Positions 47,365-59,039 are shown, counted from the first letter of the stretch. The stretch is 64,000 bases of DNA from Ancylostoma caninum (GCA_037903475.1 JBAJFG010000470.1:434001-498000); one strand, 5' to 3'. Program-made: numbers and translations. Notes: generated by a model not told the origin, from the letters alone.

Positions 47365-48696
47365 ATGGACAAAGCTAGTGGAAATTATGCAATCATTTGC
47401 GTAAAATTCTACCTTCAACAAATTATGAAAGAAATGGGAGTGAAATACGGAAATCAAAATTTTATTCCCTCTCACACCAATAATACATACGAATATTACG
47501 ACAAAGAGACCATTGATCAAATAACATTCAGACATGAAAGTTTTCTTTCCAATCATCGTCTAGAACCAATTAATAATTCACAGATTCCAATTATTTATGC
47601 AGTTCCAAAATTACACAAATCTCCAGCCAAATTCCGATATATTACTGGTGCATTCAGCAGTACCATTAAACCACTGGCACTAGAACTTACTAATATCTTT
47701 ACTTTTATTAAGAACCATTTTAAAAATTATGTTCAATCTATTACATTCCGAAATAATTCTTTTCATGGATATTGGTCAATTAATGATATAAACATTAGCG
47801 AACCTCTAAGACGACATAATGCTAATAATATGAAACTGTTCTCAGCTGATTTTGCTAATATGTTCACAAATCTTCCTCATAATACTATTCTTACAAATAT
47901 TAGGGAAATCCTCAAAATCTGCTTCAGCAACGCTAACAAACAATACATAGTTTGTTATGGACATAAAAAAGTATTTTATTCTGAGAATAGTGATAGCTGC
48001 AAAGGTAGATACTATACTATTATAGATATTGTTTATTTGGTTGACTACCTTCTGAATAATAGTTTTTGTTCATTCGGTCCCCTTATATTTAAACAAAATA
48101 TTGGCGTCCCACAGGGTGGCAATGTCAGTCCACTTTTAGCGGACCTCACCTTATCATATTACGAATATACCTATACAAAGAACCACTCATGTACCGATAT
48201 TTACTTCTTCCCATACAGATACATGGATGATCTTCTCATATTACACAATACTACAGACGATACTATTTTAAAATTATTGACAGATGTATACCGAAGAGTA
48301 TTGTCATTGGAACCTACACATATATCTAATTACACATGCAATTATTTAGATTTAGACATTAGTATAAACAATAATATAATAACTACAAAAATGTATAATA
48401 AAACTGACTTCTTCGGATTCCCCATAAAAAGATTCCCACATTCGTCTACAAACATCTCAATAGCAATTAAGAAAGCAACTATATATACTGAAGTAGTAAG
48501 AACAGCACGCACCTGTTCTAATCGGGATGATTTTATAAATCGACTAAAATTAACAAAAAATCTTTTATCAACACTAGGATATGACCAATTTTTTATTGAA
48601 AGCTCTTATTTACGCCGTTTATACAAAAACACATTCATCTTACATAAGTTTAGAATTGATTGTCAAACGAAAAGATTTGTGGAACAGTTGTTCTGA
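47365..48696 (+). pseudogene. Reverse transcriptase of the permuted PLE (443 codons)
   Basis: Motifs by residue in this frame: DKASGNYAI at 2-10; IYAVPKLHKSP at 77-87; motif A SADFANMFTNLP at 160-171; motif B GVPQGGNVSPLLADL at 247-261; motif C YRYMDDLLI at 284-292; then YLDLDIS, MYNKTDFFGFP, and a Leu/Lys-rich thumb ending VEQLF. The F-T-N-L-P variant of motif A and the YNKTDFF segment are PLE-type. The first Met is not the natural start; the protein would have begun upstream. No endonuclease follows the RT, which supports the permuted architecture. Confidence 0.8.
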
Positions 48697-48699
48697 AAA

Positions 48700-49557
48700 C
48701 ATATCTTTAAACTGATATATCCAATTAGAAAATACTCAAAATACACATTACTCTCCATCTATGCTCATTTCTGCGATCTCGTCCAGTGTTCGTATTTGTG
48801 AGTCATTTACATTACGTTCATATTGTCCTAGCCCCACCGATTCTTCTTCGATGCAACACAAAATTACTACTACAACCCTAACAGCATGCTCATCAACTTT
48901 TACAAGTAATAGCATAACCTCCACTTGTTCACATATCATGGAGTAATTCTCATTTTTCTTCAAGCATCCAAGAAGAGGCAGGTACACAACGGGATCCTGG
49001 ACAAATGAAGTAAGTTTGTATGTGTACGTGTTCGTTACTGTACAGTTAGGTGTAGTTTTATATGTTGACCTAGTATTCGTGCATAAAATTCTAAAAAATT
49101 TTAAAAAATATGCTACAAACATTCAAACTGTTATTTTTCAAAGAATACCCAAATGCACGTATTGGTAGGTTTATATGTGTTTTACGTATACATACATGCT
49201 ACATGCATACATTTGTGTATGGATGTTCATGTAAGTATTTGTGTATACATATTCCAAAAAATTCTCATTACACATTATAAGTTTCCTTTACCTTACTGAC
49301 GAGTGCAGGAGAAAATTTATAATATAGCTTTGTTTTCGTATAAGGATAATGCACGAAACGAAAACAAGTAGCAGATCCAAAAATTGAAATATAGAATTAT
49401 AACAAAGTCATTCAAACGCTCTAAGGTATCTACCGTGTGATCGCTCCTTGCACAACTTCTATGCCCTATCCTTAGGGTGACAAACTTATGATTAATAGAC
49501 AAGGTTTTCTTTTCGATATCTACAGTGTCTGAGTTCTGAGAGAATTCGCCTTCAGAA
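48700..49557. other. 3' flank of the permuted PLE, no gene seen
   Basis: AT-rich with TACATACAT-type repeats at 49185-49255. It may include the 3' untranslated region of the element; no terminal repeat was identified. Confidence 0.4.
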
Positions 49558-50025
49558 TTACCAGCTCAGTTTTGGATACACACATCGGCACATCACCCCC
49601 TGTCCACTGACTTTAACTGGCGTCTCTATAATCGTGACGAAGTTCATATGTACAACCGAAGCGTCGTACACGCGGTTCGATCTGTCGATAGCATGTTCTT
49701 TCACTTTGCTGTCAACCTCGTACCCATTTCGCTGAGCTTGCAATGAGATGTTTCCCAGAATTATCAGATCCGGTACTCTGAACTTTCTGCCCGCGGTGGA
49801 TTCGCGGTACGAGGTCAGTCCGCGGTGGATCCACGGTTGCCCGCAACAAAGTCGACGTCTCTCCCATTGTCCACCGCACGTGCCTGCGGTGGACAACCGG
49901 GAGTGACGTCAATCCCGCGCTATGCCCGCACATGATCATGGCGGACCCGCCCATGCCCGCAGTGGATCCGCAGTAGAGCTGATTGGGTCATCAATGCCAA
50001 CAAAACCTCCACGCACGGTACACGC

Positions 50026-50100
50026 ATGGCCGAGTGGATAAGAGAGCGGACTTGGAAACATGAATTCAAGAAGGTACGTGGGTTCGAACCCGATGATGTA
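50026..50100 (+). repeat. tRNA-Ser-like module, left arm
   Basis: CGCATGGCCGAGTGG (A-box-like) and GTGGGTTCGAACCCGAT (B-box/T-arm-like), about 50 bases apart. This resembles a class-II tRNA such as Ser, but the acceptor stem is not convincing, so it is called tRNA-derived rather than a gene. Confidence 0.55.
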
Positions 50101-50324
50101 AAAAAGCTCTGAATTTTCTGCCCGCGGTAGACCCGCGGTACGCACGAGATGGAGCGTCGGTTCGCCACCGCGGGCATATGCGCGTCCACCGCGGGAACAC
50201 GCACTTTCAAAGGACCGATTATTTCCTTCTAAAAATGGTCCTGTATCGGAGACCCCGTCGTGAGGAGGAGGAGGCAAATCCACGATCACATTGGCATTTC
50301 ATTCCGCAAGCGTTTTTACATCAC

Positions 50325-50402
50325 TGGATTCGAACCCACGTACCTCCTCGAACCCATGTTTCCAAGTCCGCTCTCTTACCCACTCGGTCATGCGTGTATT
50401 GT
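50325..50402 (-). repeat. tRNA-Ser-like module, right arm (inverted)
   Basis: Minus-strand CGCATGACCGAGTGGGTAAG, then GTGGGTTCGAATCCAGTGAT. It is the inverted partner of the module at 50026-50100, with the same A- and B-box layout. Confidence 0.55.
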
Positions 50403-50721
50403 GCGTGGAGATTTTGTTAGCATTGATGACCCAATCAGCTCTACCACGGATCCACCGCACGCATGTGCGGGTCCACCATGTGACATGTGGGGGTCCACCA
50501 TGTGACATGTGCGGGTCCACCACGGATAGCCATTTTATTGCGGGTCCACCGCGGGCATGTGAGGGTCCGCCATGATCATGTGCGGGTGTAGCGTGGGAGT
50601 GACGGAGTGACGTCACTCCCGGTTGTCCACCGCGGGCACGTGCGGATTAATCGCGGCCAACCGCGGATCCACTGCGGATTGACCTCGTACCGCGGATCCA
50701 CCGCGGGCAGAAAGTTCAGAG

Positions 50722-50932
50722 TATCCAACAGTCCGGACACCTTCACTCCCAGAATCTCCGCCCGTGTGACCATCTTCTCACCAAAAAAAGGAGATGCGCT
50801 GAGCTTTCCCACAGCAGCTTTGCTATTCACTTCAACCACACGGCATCGCGCCCTAGTTAAGCGTACGGACAATGATGTAGTCTTCTGACTTCTCCCCACT
50901 TTCGCCCTTGTTTCTATGATACATTTTTGCAT
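50722..50932 (-). pseudogene. Retropepsin N-terminal part, interrupted by a foldback element
   Basis: The minus frame KLSASPFFGEKMVTRAEILG then VKVSGLLDT ends exactly where the foldback begins. The LLDT is the first part of the aspartic protease D-T-G-S site; the remainder lies across the insertion at about 49770. Continuation codons (GYEVDSKVKEHAIDRSNRVY) are in a shifted frame. Confidence 0.6.
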
Positions 50933-51369
50933 TCACATCCAATTTGACTGGTTTTACGGCACCTGTAACACGCGGGTCCTTTGGATTGAGTTCCCTTATC
51001 TTCACGAACTTCTTCAGTGGGTGTTGCGAATCTTATTTTCTTCTCTCGGGATTGAATTTCACCTTGTTGCTGAACTAGGCGATGATCTTGAATCAGTTCA
51101 CCGCCTGCGACTGCAGTTCTCAGTGCTTCCAGCAAATGGTAGGAATCCCTCCAATGCACTAGCTGGTCATACAGTAATTGTGCGCTTTCTATCTGTAACG
51201 TGTGCTCGTCGAGTTCACGATACGCTTGACGAGTGAGGTGCTTCAGCTCCACGCAGAACTCAGACACACTTTGTCCGTCTGCCTTCCTCAATCTCTTCAG
51301 TTGCTCTAGTGCGAACACCTTGTTAGTGCGCTGCTCCGCCCTACACTCTCGTTTCATGACCTCGACCAA
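50914..51369 (-). pseudogene. Retrotransposon gag C-terminal fragment with decayed zinc knuckle
   Basis: About 151 codons: LEQLKRLRKADGQSVSEFCV, then LKHLTRQAYRELDEHTLQ, as in retrotransposon gag capsid regions, and a nucleocapsid-like CYRCRKTSQIGCECK. In an intact CCHC knuckle the third ligand would be His; here it is altered. The sequence runs on into the protease region to the left. Its 5' end abuts the hAT-type insertion at 51380. Confidence 0.65.
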
Positions 51370-51379
51370 TATTCTGTAC

Positions 51380-52525
51380 CGGGGCTGTGCGTTAGAAAAA
51401 TTTCAGATTTCGTCTTTCCATTAATTCGTTACATTAGGCCAAAATTGGCCGTTACGCGTTAGTGCCTTAATGCATTAATCCGTTAATTCGTTAGAAGACC
51501 AACTTGTGGAGATTTTGTTAAGTTTCATCAGCTGCAACAAGCAGTCGAGTTCCCTGAATGAATTCAAAGCAAGCAAGCTGTGGATTGAACAAATAATTGA
51601 AGCAAATGCTAACATTGTTTGTATCTGGCTCTGAAAGTACGATATAGCAAGATGAAAACAATGAAAAATGATAATTTCTCTTTAATGCATATAGGCAAAC
51701 AAACATAGGCAGCCGTCAGACGACTGAAAAAAAGATAAGTGGTAGAAATGTCTTTGGTTAAGAGTGAGATTATTTTGCTTTACACCTTTCTCAATAAATC
51801 TTTGGCAATAGGAACGGATGAGAACTCTTGACATCTTAGTTTTCATAAGAGAAGGTGAGAGATTCAAAGGACAAGGCGCACAGGCGTACCTCAGAATCCC
51901 AGAACTCTAGTAAAATTATGTTATGATGCAAACAGAGCAGTTTTTCCAAGTTTTCTACGGTCAAGCTTGTTCTTATTGTTGGATCTGACAGAAGCAAGCC
52001 TGCTGTTGAGAAGAGACGCTCGCACTCAGGTGCAGGTGCGTGCAGTTATTTATATGCCAACCTTTTGATATGAAGGGTTTTCGAGATGCTATTATCGCTC
52101 CTCCGACACTTAAAAGGATCATTAGAGAATTATCTCCTGCGCAAGGTATGTATACAGTTCCTAAAATAGTTGCAGATCCATGAAAGCTCTCATCACTGTA
52201 TTTAACCTCAACAACTATACAGCTATACTCGCCGTCATGGCTTTAGTTCATGAAAGCTAAGATGATAAAATGTTCATGAAAGATTGTTCTTGGAACTTAA
52301 GCCTATGGCATACTACACATCGTCGTGATTATGTATATAATCTGCTGTACATTACGAAAAAGTTGTGCAGAACGAGAAAAGTATGCATTACAAATACTAA
52401 TAGGCCTATTAACGAAATGAATTCTAACGGTTTCTTGAGATTTTTCGTTAATTCGTTACGTTAGGCCAGAAATGGCCGTTACGGGTTAATGCGTTAATTC
52501 GTTACGTTAGTAACGCACAGCCCTG
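51380..52525. mobile_element. hAT-type non-autonomous element inserted in gag
   Basis: Left end CGGGGCTGTGCGTTAG and right end GTAACGCACAGCCCTG are inverted repeats; CAGGGCTGTGC is a common hAT-type end. Flanking 8-mers TTCTGTAC and CTCTATAC match at 6 of 8 positions, the size of a hAT target duplication. Sub-terminal repeats (CGTTAATTCGTTACGTTAGGCC type) occur at both ends. No transposase frame was recognised. Confidence 0.65.
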
Positions 52526-52822
52526 CTCTATACCCTCCCTTCCTTTCATGCTTGGGCAAGGCAGCGCTCTCTCAGAGCCCGCTATTCGTCCAGCTCTTCC
52601 GCGTGGCGCTCCAACTGTTCCTGTAAACTGACAATACTTCTTTGTAGCGAGGATATTTTTTATGAGCATGCGCCATTCGTTCCAACGCACGTCTCATCAG
52701 TTGTCACCTCTTTGCTATCCGCGCATAGCTTAATTATATCATATACCCGTGCAAACTTTTGTCCATAAAGATCACCCTGTCCTTACAACCCGTAGTGAGA
52801 AGCAGGGTCTCTACTCAGTGGA

Positions 52823-53188
52823 CTACCTCCACTCTGTTTCCCTCTGCGCGCAGGCACGAACGCATCGGTCACCAACCTTCAGGTGACGTGTGTCTTCTTT
52901 TTCCCCGCGTAGATGACTGAATTCGGCCATGAGCACAGCTTTACTGGCCTTGCGTGACGACCCTGCTGCACTGGCCTCCACAGCAGACTCTGGAACAGTG
53001 CTTATTTGATCAACCAGGCTCCTCTCGTCATCTATCACAAATCGATCGCTCTCACTACCAATCGATGACATTTGTAGTTCTCGGTTTCTTCTTCCAAAAA
53101 AAAATGTGTCCCTACTCAACATCACTGACGGCAGTCCACACTCACGAGCTTTCGTTCGTGATACCGTGAGCAGACACAAAAAAATCAA
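52823..53188 (-). pseudogene. Retrotransposon gag N-terminal fragment
   Basis: About 121 codons, acidic/Ser-rich (SESDRFVIDDERSLVDQIST, then AEFSHLRGEKEDT). No named domain is seen. It is assigned to gag from its position upstream of the zinc-knuckle fragment in the same orientation. Stops follow at its 3' end. Confidence 0.4.
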
Positions 53189-53906
53189 TGCCGAATGTCA
53201 GATACCAGGTAAACGTTGCTTGATTTACCGTGGAGTCGTGAAGCCTTCGAAATTGGGCTCGGCTCGGCTCCCAAGTTATGTTTGTTCATAAACACAAAGA
53301 AAACCCAATAGTTACCAAGATAAGCAAAAGCTTATACTCGCTAGCATCACAACAACCACAATGAATCAAACAAGGCTTATCGTTAAAATGACAATACCTT
53401 AATAGAGAAGACGGGATTCACAAAAGCAAAACACCAAGAAAGTGCTCAAATCAGCGTTCCCTACGCAATTTACCTACGCAGAGGAGAAGATAATGGTGTG
53501 CCAGCCACACCAAAGGCGTTTGATCCCTCGACTGACGTGTCGTGTTGATTTTAAAAGGTGCGACGCGTCGAGATCCCGCGCAACCGTGCCGCTTGTGGCT
53601 TTGGCGCATCATTGGAAATCACGCGTTTGACCCTCCTTGGTGTGTTTTGACAACTGAACTTTTTTCTTTTACAAACAATCATACATTCATACCTACAGAC
53701 AATCAAAAAGAAAGTAATACTACAAAGAACTATGCGAACCTGATCTTAACATTGCTTGCAAAATGCAAACACAGACAAATTATGCAGACTCGTACTCTTA
53801 GCTCTCCTATGGCGGGACCTTCACGCCGTCAATTATGATTTTATAAATCTTAAAAATTTTGCGAAAAATGGCCATGAATTGTAATTAGTAAATGATAAAT
53901 CGTAAC

Positions 53907-54163
53907 TACTCTGATAACTGTGCAGCCCGAACGCAGCCCGAAAGGCTTAATGGTCCGGGTAGACACCCTAGCAGCAACGGTTGCTAGTTGCTGCCATCCT
54001 CCCCTAGATTGTTGCCTTCGCTCAGCAATTGCTGCTAAAGGGCCGACAGATTGAGCAGCAATCGAGGGGAGGATGGCAGCAACTGGCAATCGTTCCTGCT
54101 AAGGTTTCTGCACGAACCATTACGCCGTTTGGTCTGCGTTCGTTCTGCACAATTATCAGAGTA
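53907..54163. mobile_element. Foldback MITE, ends TACTCTGATAA(C/T)TGTGCAG
   Basis: Arms of about 120 bp with little spacer: TACTCTGATAACTGTGCAGC, then AGTTGCTGCCATCCTCCCCT, mirrored on the right. A solo arm of the same family is at 60572-60655. Confidence 0.75.
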
Positions 54164-54239
54164 CGCACATCGCTGATCGCGCCCACTGTTTGCGCATGCA
54201 TCTACTCGATTTGAATCAGATTAAATAAAAATAATAAAC

Positions 54240-54490
54240 ATTCGAATTTTCGAATTTCTAGGGACCTCCAAATTTTCGAATATTCGAATTTTCGAATTTT
54301 TTTGCGAACCATCGATTTTTCGAATATTCTAATTTTCGAATTTTTTGAACCCAGCGAATTTTCGAACATTCGAATTTTCCAATTTCTGGAGATCCTCGAA
54401 TTTTCAAATACTCAAACTTTCGAATTTTTGCGAACCGCCGAATTTTTGAATATTCGAAGTTTCGAATATTCGAATGTTCGGTTACTTGTT
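54240..54490. repeat. TTCGAATATTCGAA-rich degenerate tandem array
   Basis: Repeats of ATTTTCGAATATTCGAATTT spaced by short GC-richer pieces such as GCGAACCATCGA. Similar short stretches occur at 55560-55645 and 27480-27540. Confidence 0.75.
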
Positions 54491-55559
54491 CGAATAACAT
54501 TCCATATGGTAAAAACTTCTACCCATGTATGTAGTCCTACAATGCGATTTCTTTCCCAATCACAACTAGCACAAAAGTTTTCTGGTAGTAAGTTTCATTT
54601 GCCGTTTTCGAATTTCTCCCAACTTTCTCACAAGTGGAAGCTTGTGCTGCTGTGGAGCTGGTCCCTCATCGGTTTTAAAATTGCAACTGGTTGAAATTCC
54701 TAAGCTTAAGGACGCCTACGTATCCTCTTGAGATCTGTAACCATCATCAAAGGATCGTGAAGCGGATGAAACCCTTCGTCCGTGAAAAGGCATTTTTTTT
54801 AATATTTTATCTCTGTAGTGTAGTTTAACAAAACGAGCCATGGTAGTGAATGCAGAGGTATTGACACGGACTAAAATAATGTTGAATGCAGAGGTTCAGT
54901 TACTTTAATCGTGAATGAGCTTGCAGTTATCAACAAATAAGCGGCAGCTATATAAAAAAACACTGCGTTCCTCATTATTACTTCTGTTTATCCGGTACAG
55001 CTGCATGCTTGTACGTTGAATGACAAAACCAGCAGAACTTCTATAACAAGAAGTCGGAGTATGTTTGGGCAGAAAGGTTAATAAGAGGATCTCAAGATTT
55101 TGTGTGAACTTCGAAATCCATAAATGACGGAGACGCACTTAGAAAGAGTTTCAACGAAGCAGTAGTCGGAAGTCAGCTAAATATAAGGAAGAATGCTGTG
55201 TAAAAGTTACTATTGTAGTTTGCGTTCACTTACATAGATCTGGAGGAAAGACTTGAATAATCAGAAGTTTAGTTAAAACTGATGGACTCTCAAGTGTCTA
55301 GAAAAGTACATACGTCGGTTTCACTGGAGTGATCATCGTCTCTAATGTCGTATACCTCGTAGAATTGCAGTTTCAAAGCCTTCAAATGCAGTTGGCGGCT
55401 TTCGGATGCTGCAAACATATGGGCAGGTTTTTGGGAAAATTGAGATTGAAAATGGAAAATTGGACTGGGGTTTCAATTGGAATGGTTCTTCAGCGAGAAA
55501 ATGGAATTGAAATACCAGTTGCGAAGCAAAACAATTCCAAATGTTTGAATTCTAGGCCT

Positions 55560-55650
55560 AAAATATTCGAATATTCGAACTTTCGAATTTTTCGGAACCT
55601 CTGAATTTTCGAATATTCGAACATTCGAATGAATATTCGAATTTCATTCG
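55560..55650. repeat. TTCGAA-rich array, second copy
   Basis: Same palindromic ATTCGAATATTCGAA units as at 54240-54490, about four copies. Confidence 0.7.
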
Positions 55651-56772
55651 ATTCGGTCAAAACTCTATCATGTGCATCACACACTGTTGATGACTAAGGG
55701 AATTTTCTCTCGCAACTGCAAGTAATGAGAATTCCCGTAGAAACAGGTAGCAGCAAAAAATATTGAAAAAAAGCGGCTCCTCCTCCGTTCATCTTCACAC
55801 TCTAAGCGTGGAATAGGGTGATTGTAGGTGGAGCGACACTGCAGGAGATAGTAACTCAGAAGGTTTTGCGAATGACGTCTTTATAAAACTAGCTGAAATT
55901 TTTCTGAGTCTTATAAGTGGCATTCGGAGCTTCAGTTACAAAATGAAAAGTTCAGACCGGTTAGAACAAAGCATTATTTATTTATTTTTTTACTTATTTA
56001 TTTATTTATTTTTTCATTTACTTATTTATTTGTACGTGGCTACCCCACGTTGTTTATAGATACAATATTGAGATTACAAGTACAATGAATAAAATTTTTA
56101 AGACTATCAGTAATTGCCTGGTAAGTAGGAGTGACTCAATTATGTCAGTACAATGCATACGTATGTAGTAAATCAATAAGTAGGATCGCTCAGATTCTTG
56201 TCTACCTGTCTCTTATAGTGCCTGAGTAAACATGGCAGTGCGAATTTCTTGGATAACCTTAGAAAATCGAGAAAGCTTTTTGTGTGAAAAAGTTGGATCG
56301 TAAGCTATTTTTTGCTGTGGAAATTCTATTTTAAATAGGCCACCTCTCGTGCACGAAGTGGATAATCTAAAAAACTTATTCACTGGAAGATGATTCTTGC
56401 TGCAAACGATTTTGTGGATCATAACAAGATCATGCTATCGTTGAGTTTCTAGAGAAGGAATTCCAAAAGTTCGATTTCGAATAGGAGCCTGTCATCGACA
56501 GAAGCGATGACGCTCCTAGTAATCATTGTAAGGCGCGGCCCCTCACTAAAGGGGCATACCAAAAGTTAACTAAGAGGTATTCATCTTCCTAAATCATTCC
56601 GCTCATGTATTCCTCCTAGGTTGCTCATCTAGAGTTCCGTTAACCAACAACGTTCTACTAGGTTGCTCGCCTAGATCATCTCTGTCTGCTTTCACTACAG
56701 TGTTCAGCGCACTATTCATCTGTCCCTTGTTTTGTGTCATTAGGATAGAGTACTAGTAAGAACAAGCGCTTA

Positions 56773-56777
<5 letters not shown>

Positions 56778-56852
<75 letters not shown>

Positions 56853-56856
56853 ACAC
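56778..56856. repeat. (CA)n microsatellite
   Basis: An almost perfect run of about 36 CA units, followed by two interrupted copies to about 56870. Confidence 0.95.
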
Positions 56857-59039
56857 ACACACCACACACATCCTTTCGCACTCTTCTTCGACTCCTAAAA
56901 GCAATCCAGTAGGCCGCAGCTTACACGTTTTGCTATCCTAAAAACTTACCACTAACCACCTCTTTCCACCCCCATCAAGGGCATATTTCTGGCGTCAGCC
57001 ACTCAAACTATAGTCTGTTTCGCCAGCGATGATAGCTGAGTATGTGTGCACAGCGTATGTTTTTCTCTGCACCCTCTCTAATCTCTGCGCACTTTCACGC
57101 CCCCTTCCCCGTGGAACTATACGTAAGGCGCTACCAACCGGCACATTTCCACTGCAACGTCAGCACATTTTTGGCGCATAGCCAGCACAGAGCCGAAGGA
57201 ATGTTGGCATGGTCATGCCCATGTAATCTTATCCAGAGCTTTGTAGTAAAGCTGTTCTGAACAGATTCGAGCTTCACCTCAGGCAAAGTATCGCACACAT
57301 GCGTAGGACTACTGCAGGACACCCGGAGGGTTTCGTCAAGAGACCCGGTCTGTTACAGACCGCAATTCCCGATTTAGTTCTCCGCAAGTCCCGGTACCCC
57401 CCTCCGCATGTTCCGAAATGGGGGTTTTTTTAGCAAAACTTATCACCCCCTTAAGAGAAGGGAATGTTAAGAGAAGGGAAAAACTCTGGACTGCTTTACA
57501 CCGATTTCATTGATTTCGGCTTAATTTTGTTCAGAAATCGTTGACGACATGTCTATTGGGTTGTTTGATACGCTGTGTACAAATATCTCTACAGTTTCGT
57601 ATAAAATTATAGGCTAAACCATTGATTTTATCGAGTTTTATGTTTTTGATAGGTGAACCAGGCCCACTGAGGTCTTCTAGTGCGCTGAATAGAAATATGA
57701 CAGAAAATTTGAGGCAAAATATCGGCTCATTAATTGTTAATTTAATTAATTTGTTTGTCAATTTATTTAATTAGTTTAATTGTGTTTTACAATGTAATGT
57801 ATTAATTTTTTTATTCAAACTATTTTTCAACTCTCGTTCAGGGGTGGGTCAGTGAGGAAATGTGCATTATGTGCATGAAACGTCCACCCACTTTCAAATA
57901 GCATGGTCCCATACAACGTAATGTCTCATGAAGCCCATGGAAATCTACCTTGAAAAATCACAAAGACCAGCAACTCCACGCTCGTTTCGTGGGCTTAGCC
58001 ACCTTTTGCCATGGTTCTCGTCTTGGAGACTAAACAATAGTCTCACTACGAGTATTCCTCCAGTGGTGTGTACTTGCGGCAGGTTTTGACTTGTACGTTA
58101 ATATAGAGAAAATCTTTCTGATTGCAAAAGTGAACAATTTTCGACGTTATAGAAAGGTATAAGAAAGCTTCAGCTTTCGATTTCCTCTTGCGACACTCGT
58201 TTCCTGGCCAAGCTACAGTTCACATCCGTAATTTGGTCAGACATAACTCGTAGCCTGGTCTGGAAACAGCGAGGTCTGGAGTCCCTATAGGCAAAATCTG
58301 AAGTTTGGGTCAGTTCTGGTGTTGACCCGTAATTTCTCCGAGCAACATAAGAAAGTGCTGATTCAGCCGTGGCCTCTTAAGAAACAGGGTCACCCTTTTT
58401 GAGGTCTGTTACGTATACCACTATCCACGCCAGTTCACACTGAATTTCCCACCATAAAAGTCTCGAAAGCGATTTCTGAGGTAAGACTCTGTTGCTGTTA
58501 GGGCACACACAGAGCTATATTCTGTGGCAGGAGAAAAACAGATGCAAAATAGATGCTTTTGTGAGTAGGAAGTCCGCTAAAATTGCAAAAGAGACACCTC
58601 AGAGACTTAAACGATGAATGCCATTTTTAGAGTGAATGTGACAATAATAAATTCAATAAACATTATTATAAGAGAAATTTCCAGAGTGATTATGAATATA
58701 AAAAGCGTATTATACATTATTATAGGAGAAGTTTGGAGTGCAGGGCTACAAGTAGCGGAAAAATAGGCAGAACTCACTGCTCTGTGATGCCTGACCTCGG
58801 GGGTTCTCGGAATACCTGCCACGTTCCTCCGCACCCATCCGAGGCTTTTATCAAAGTTCGAGGGTATGTCGCACCCCCCGACTACATCCTCCGCAAGTCC
58901 CGATGGTTTTTCGAGCCTAGATCGCATCCCTCGAGTACCTCCTCCGCATGTCCCGAAGCAGGCGGTTACCGCATGACCAGTAAACTTTCTTAAGAAATGA
59001 GGGCTATTGTCCTCCGCATGTCCTGACATTTTTGTCTAA

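Larger units (their letters stand above)
45783..48700 (+). mobile_element. Penelope-like element with permuted domains, GIY-YIG before RT (Naiad-like)
   Basis: On the plus strand a Cys-rich segment (CGKCRTC) and a GIY-YIG domain come first, then a linker with a GTKFRPT motif, then a full RT to a stop at 48696. Canonical Penelope elements have RT first and GIY-YIG last. The N-terminal arrangement is that of the Naiad/Chlamys PLE clade. At least four lesions are visible: a frameshift at about 46091-46099, a TAG at 46777-46779, a frameshift at about 47095-47100 and one at about 47275-47290. Base composition is markedly AT-rich compared with the flanks. The copy is therefore inactive but recent enough to keep a 443-codon RT frame. 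Element ends were not located. Confidence 0.75.
49776..50721. mobile_element. TA-flanked foldback transposon with tRNA-like modules in both arms
   Basis: Ends CTCTGAACTTTCTGCCCGCG and CGCGGGCAGAAAGTTCAGAG are perfect inverted repeats flanked by TA on both sides, as for Tc1/mariner-class targets. Arms extend inward through GATCCGCGGT/ACCGCGGATC-rich repeats. A further direct copy of the end motif lies at about 50106-50130. No transposase was found. It is inserted in the protease coding sequence of the LTR retrotransposon. Confidence 0.72.
49558..53188 (-). mobile_element. Degraded LTR retrotransposon (gag-protease remnant) with nested insertions
   Basis: On the minus strand, from right to left: gag N-terminal part (53188-52823), a coiled-coil-like piece (SLQEQLERHAEELDE, about 52590-52640), gag C-terminal part with a decayed zinc knuckle (51369-50914), protease start (to about 50730) and protease continuation (49770-49558). 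A hAT-type element (51380-52525) and a TA-flanked foldback (49776-50721) interrupt it. Stops and frameshifts are present. LTRs, RT and integrase were not found, so the copy is truncated. The family (Ty3 or BEL) was not determined. Confidence 0.65.
54491..59039. other. Intergenic stretch, low-complexity and repeats
   Basis: No gene was recognised. It contains a TTTA/TTAT microsatellite at 55975-56030, the CA microsatellite at 56778-56856, and dispersed CTCCGCAAGTCCCG / CTCCGCATGTCCCGA motifs at about 57380-57415 and 58885-59030. Confidence 0.5.

Noticed and set aside
50299..50616. Frames of 94-105 codons in the CCGCGGGTCCACC-rich region as genes
   Set aside because: They come from the inverted, GC-rich repeats of the foldback element.
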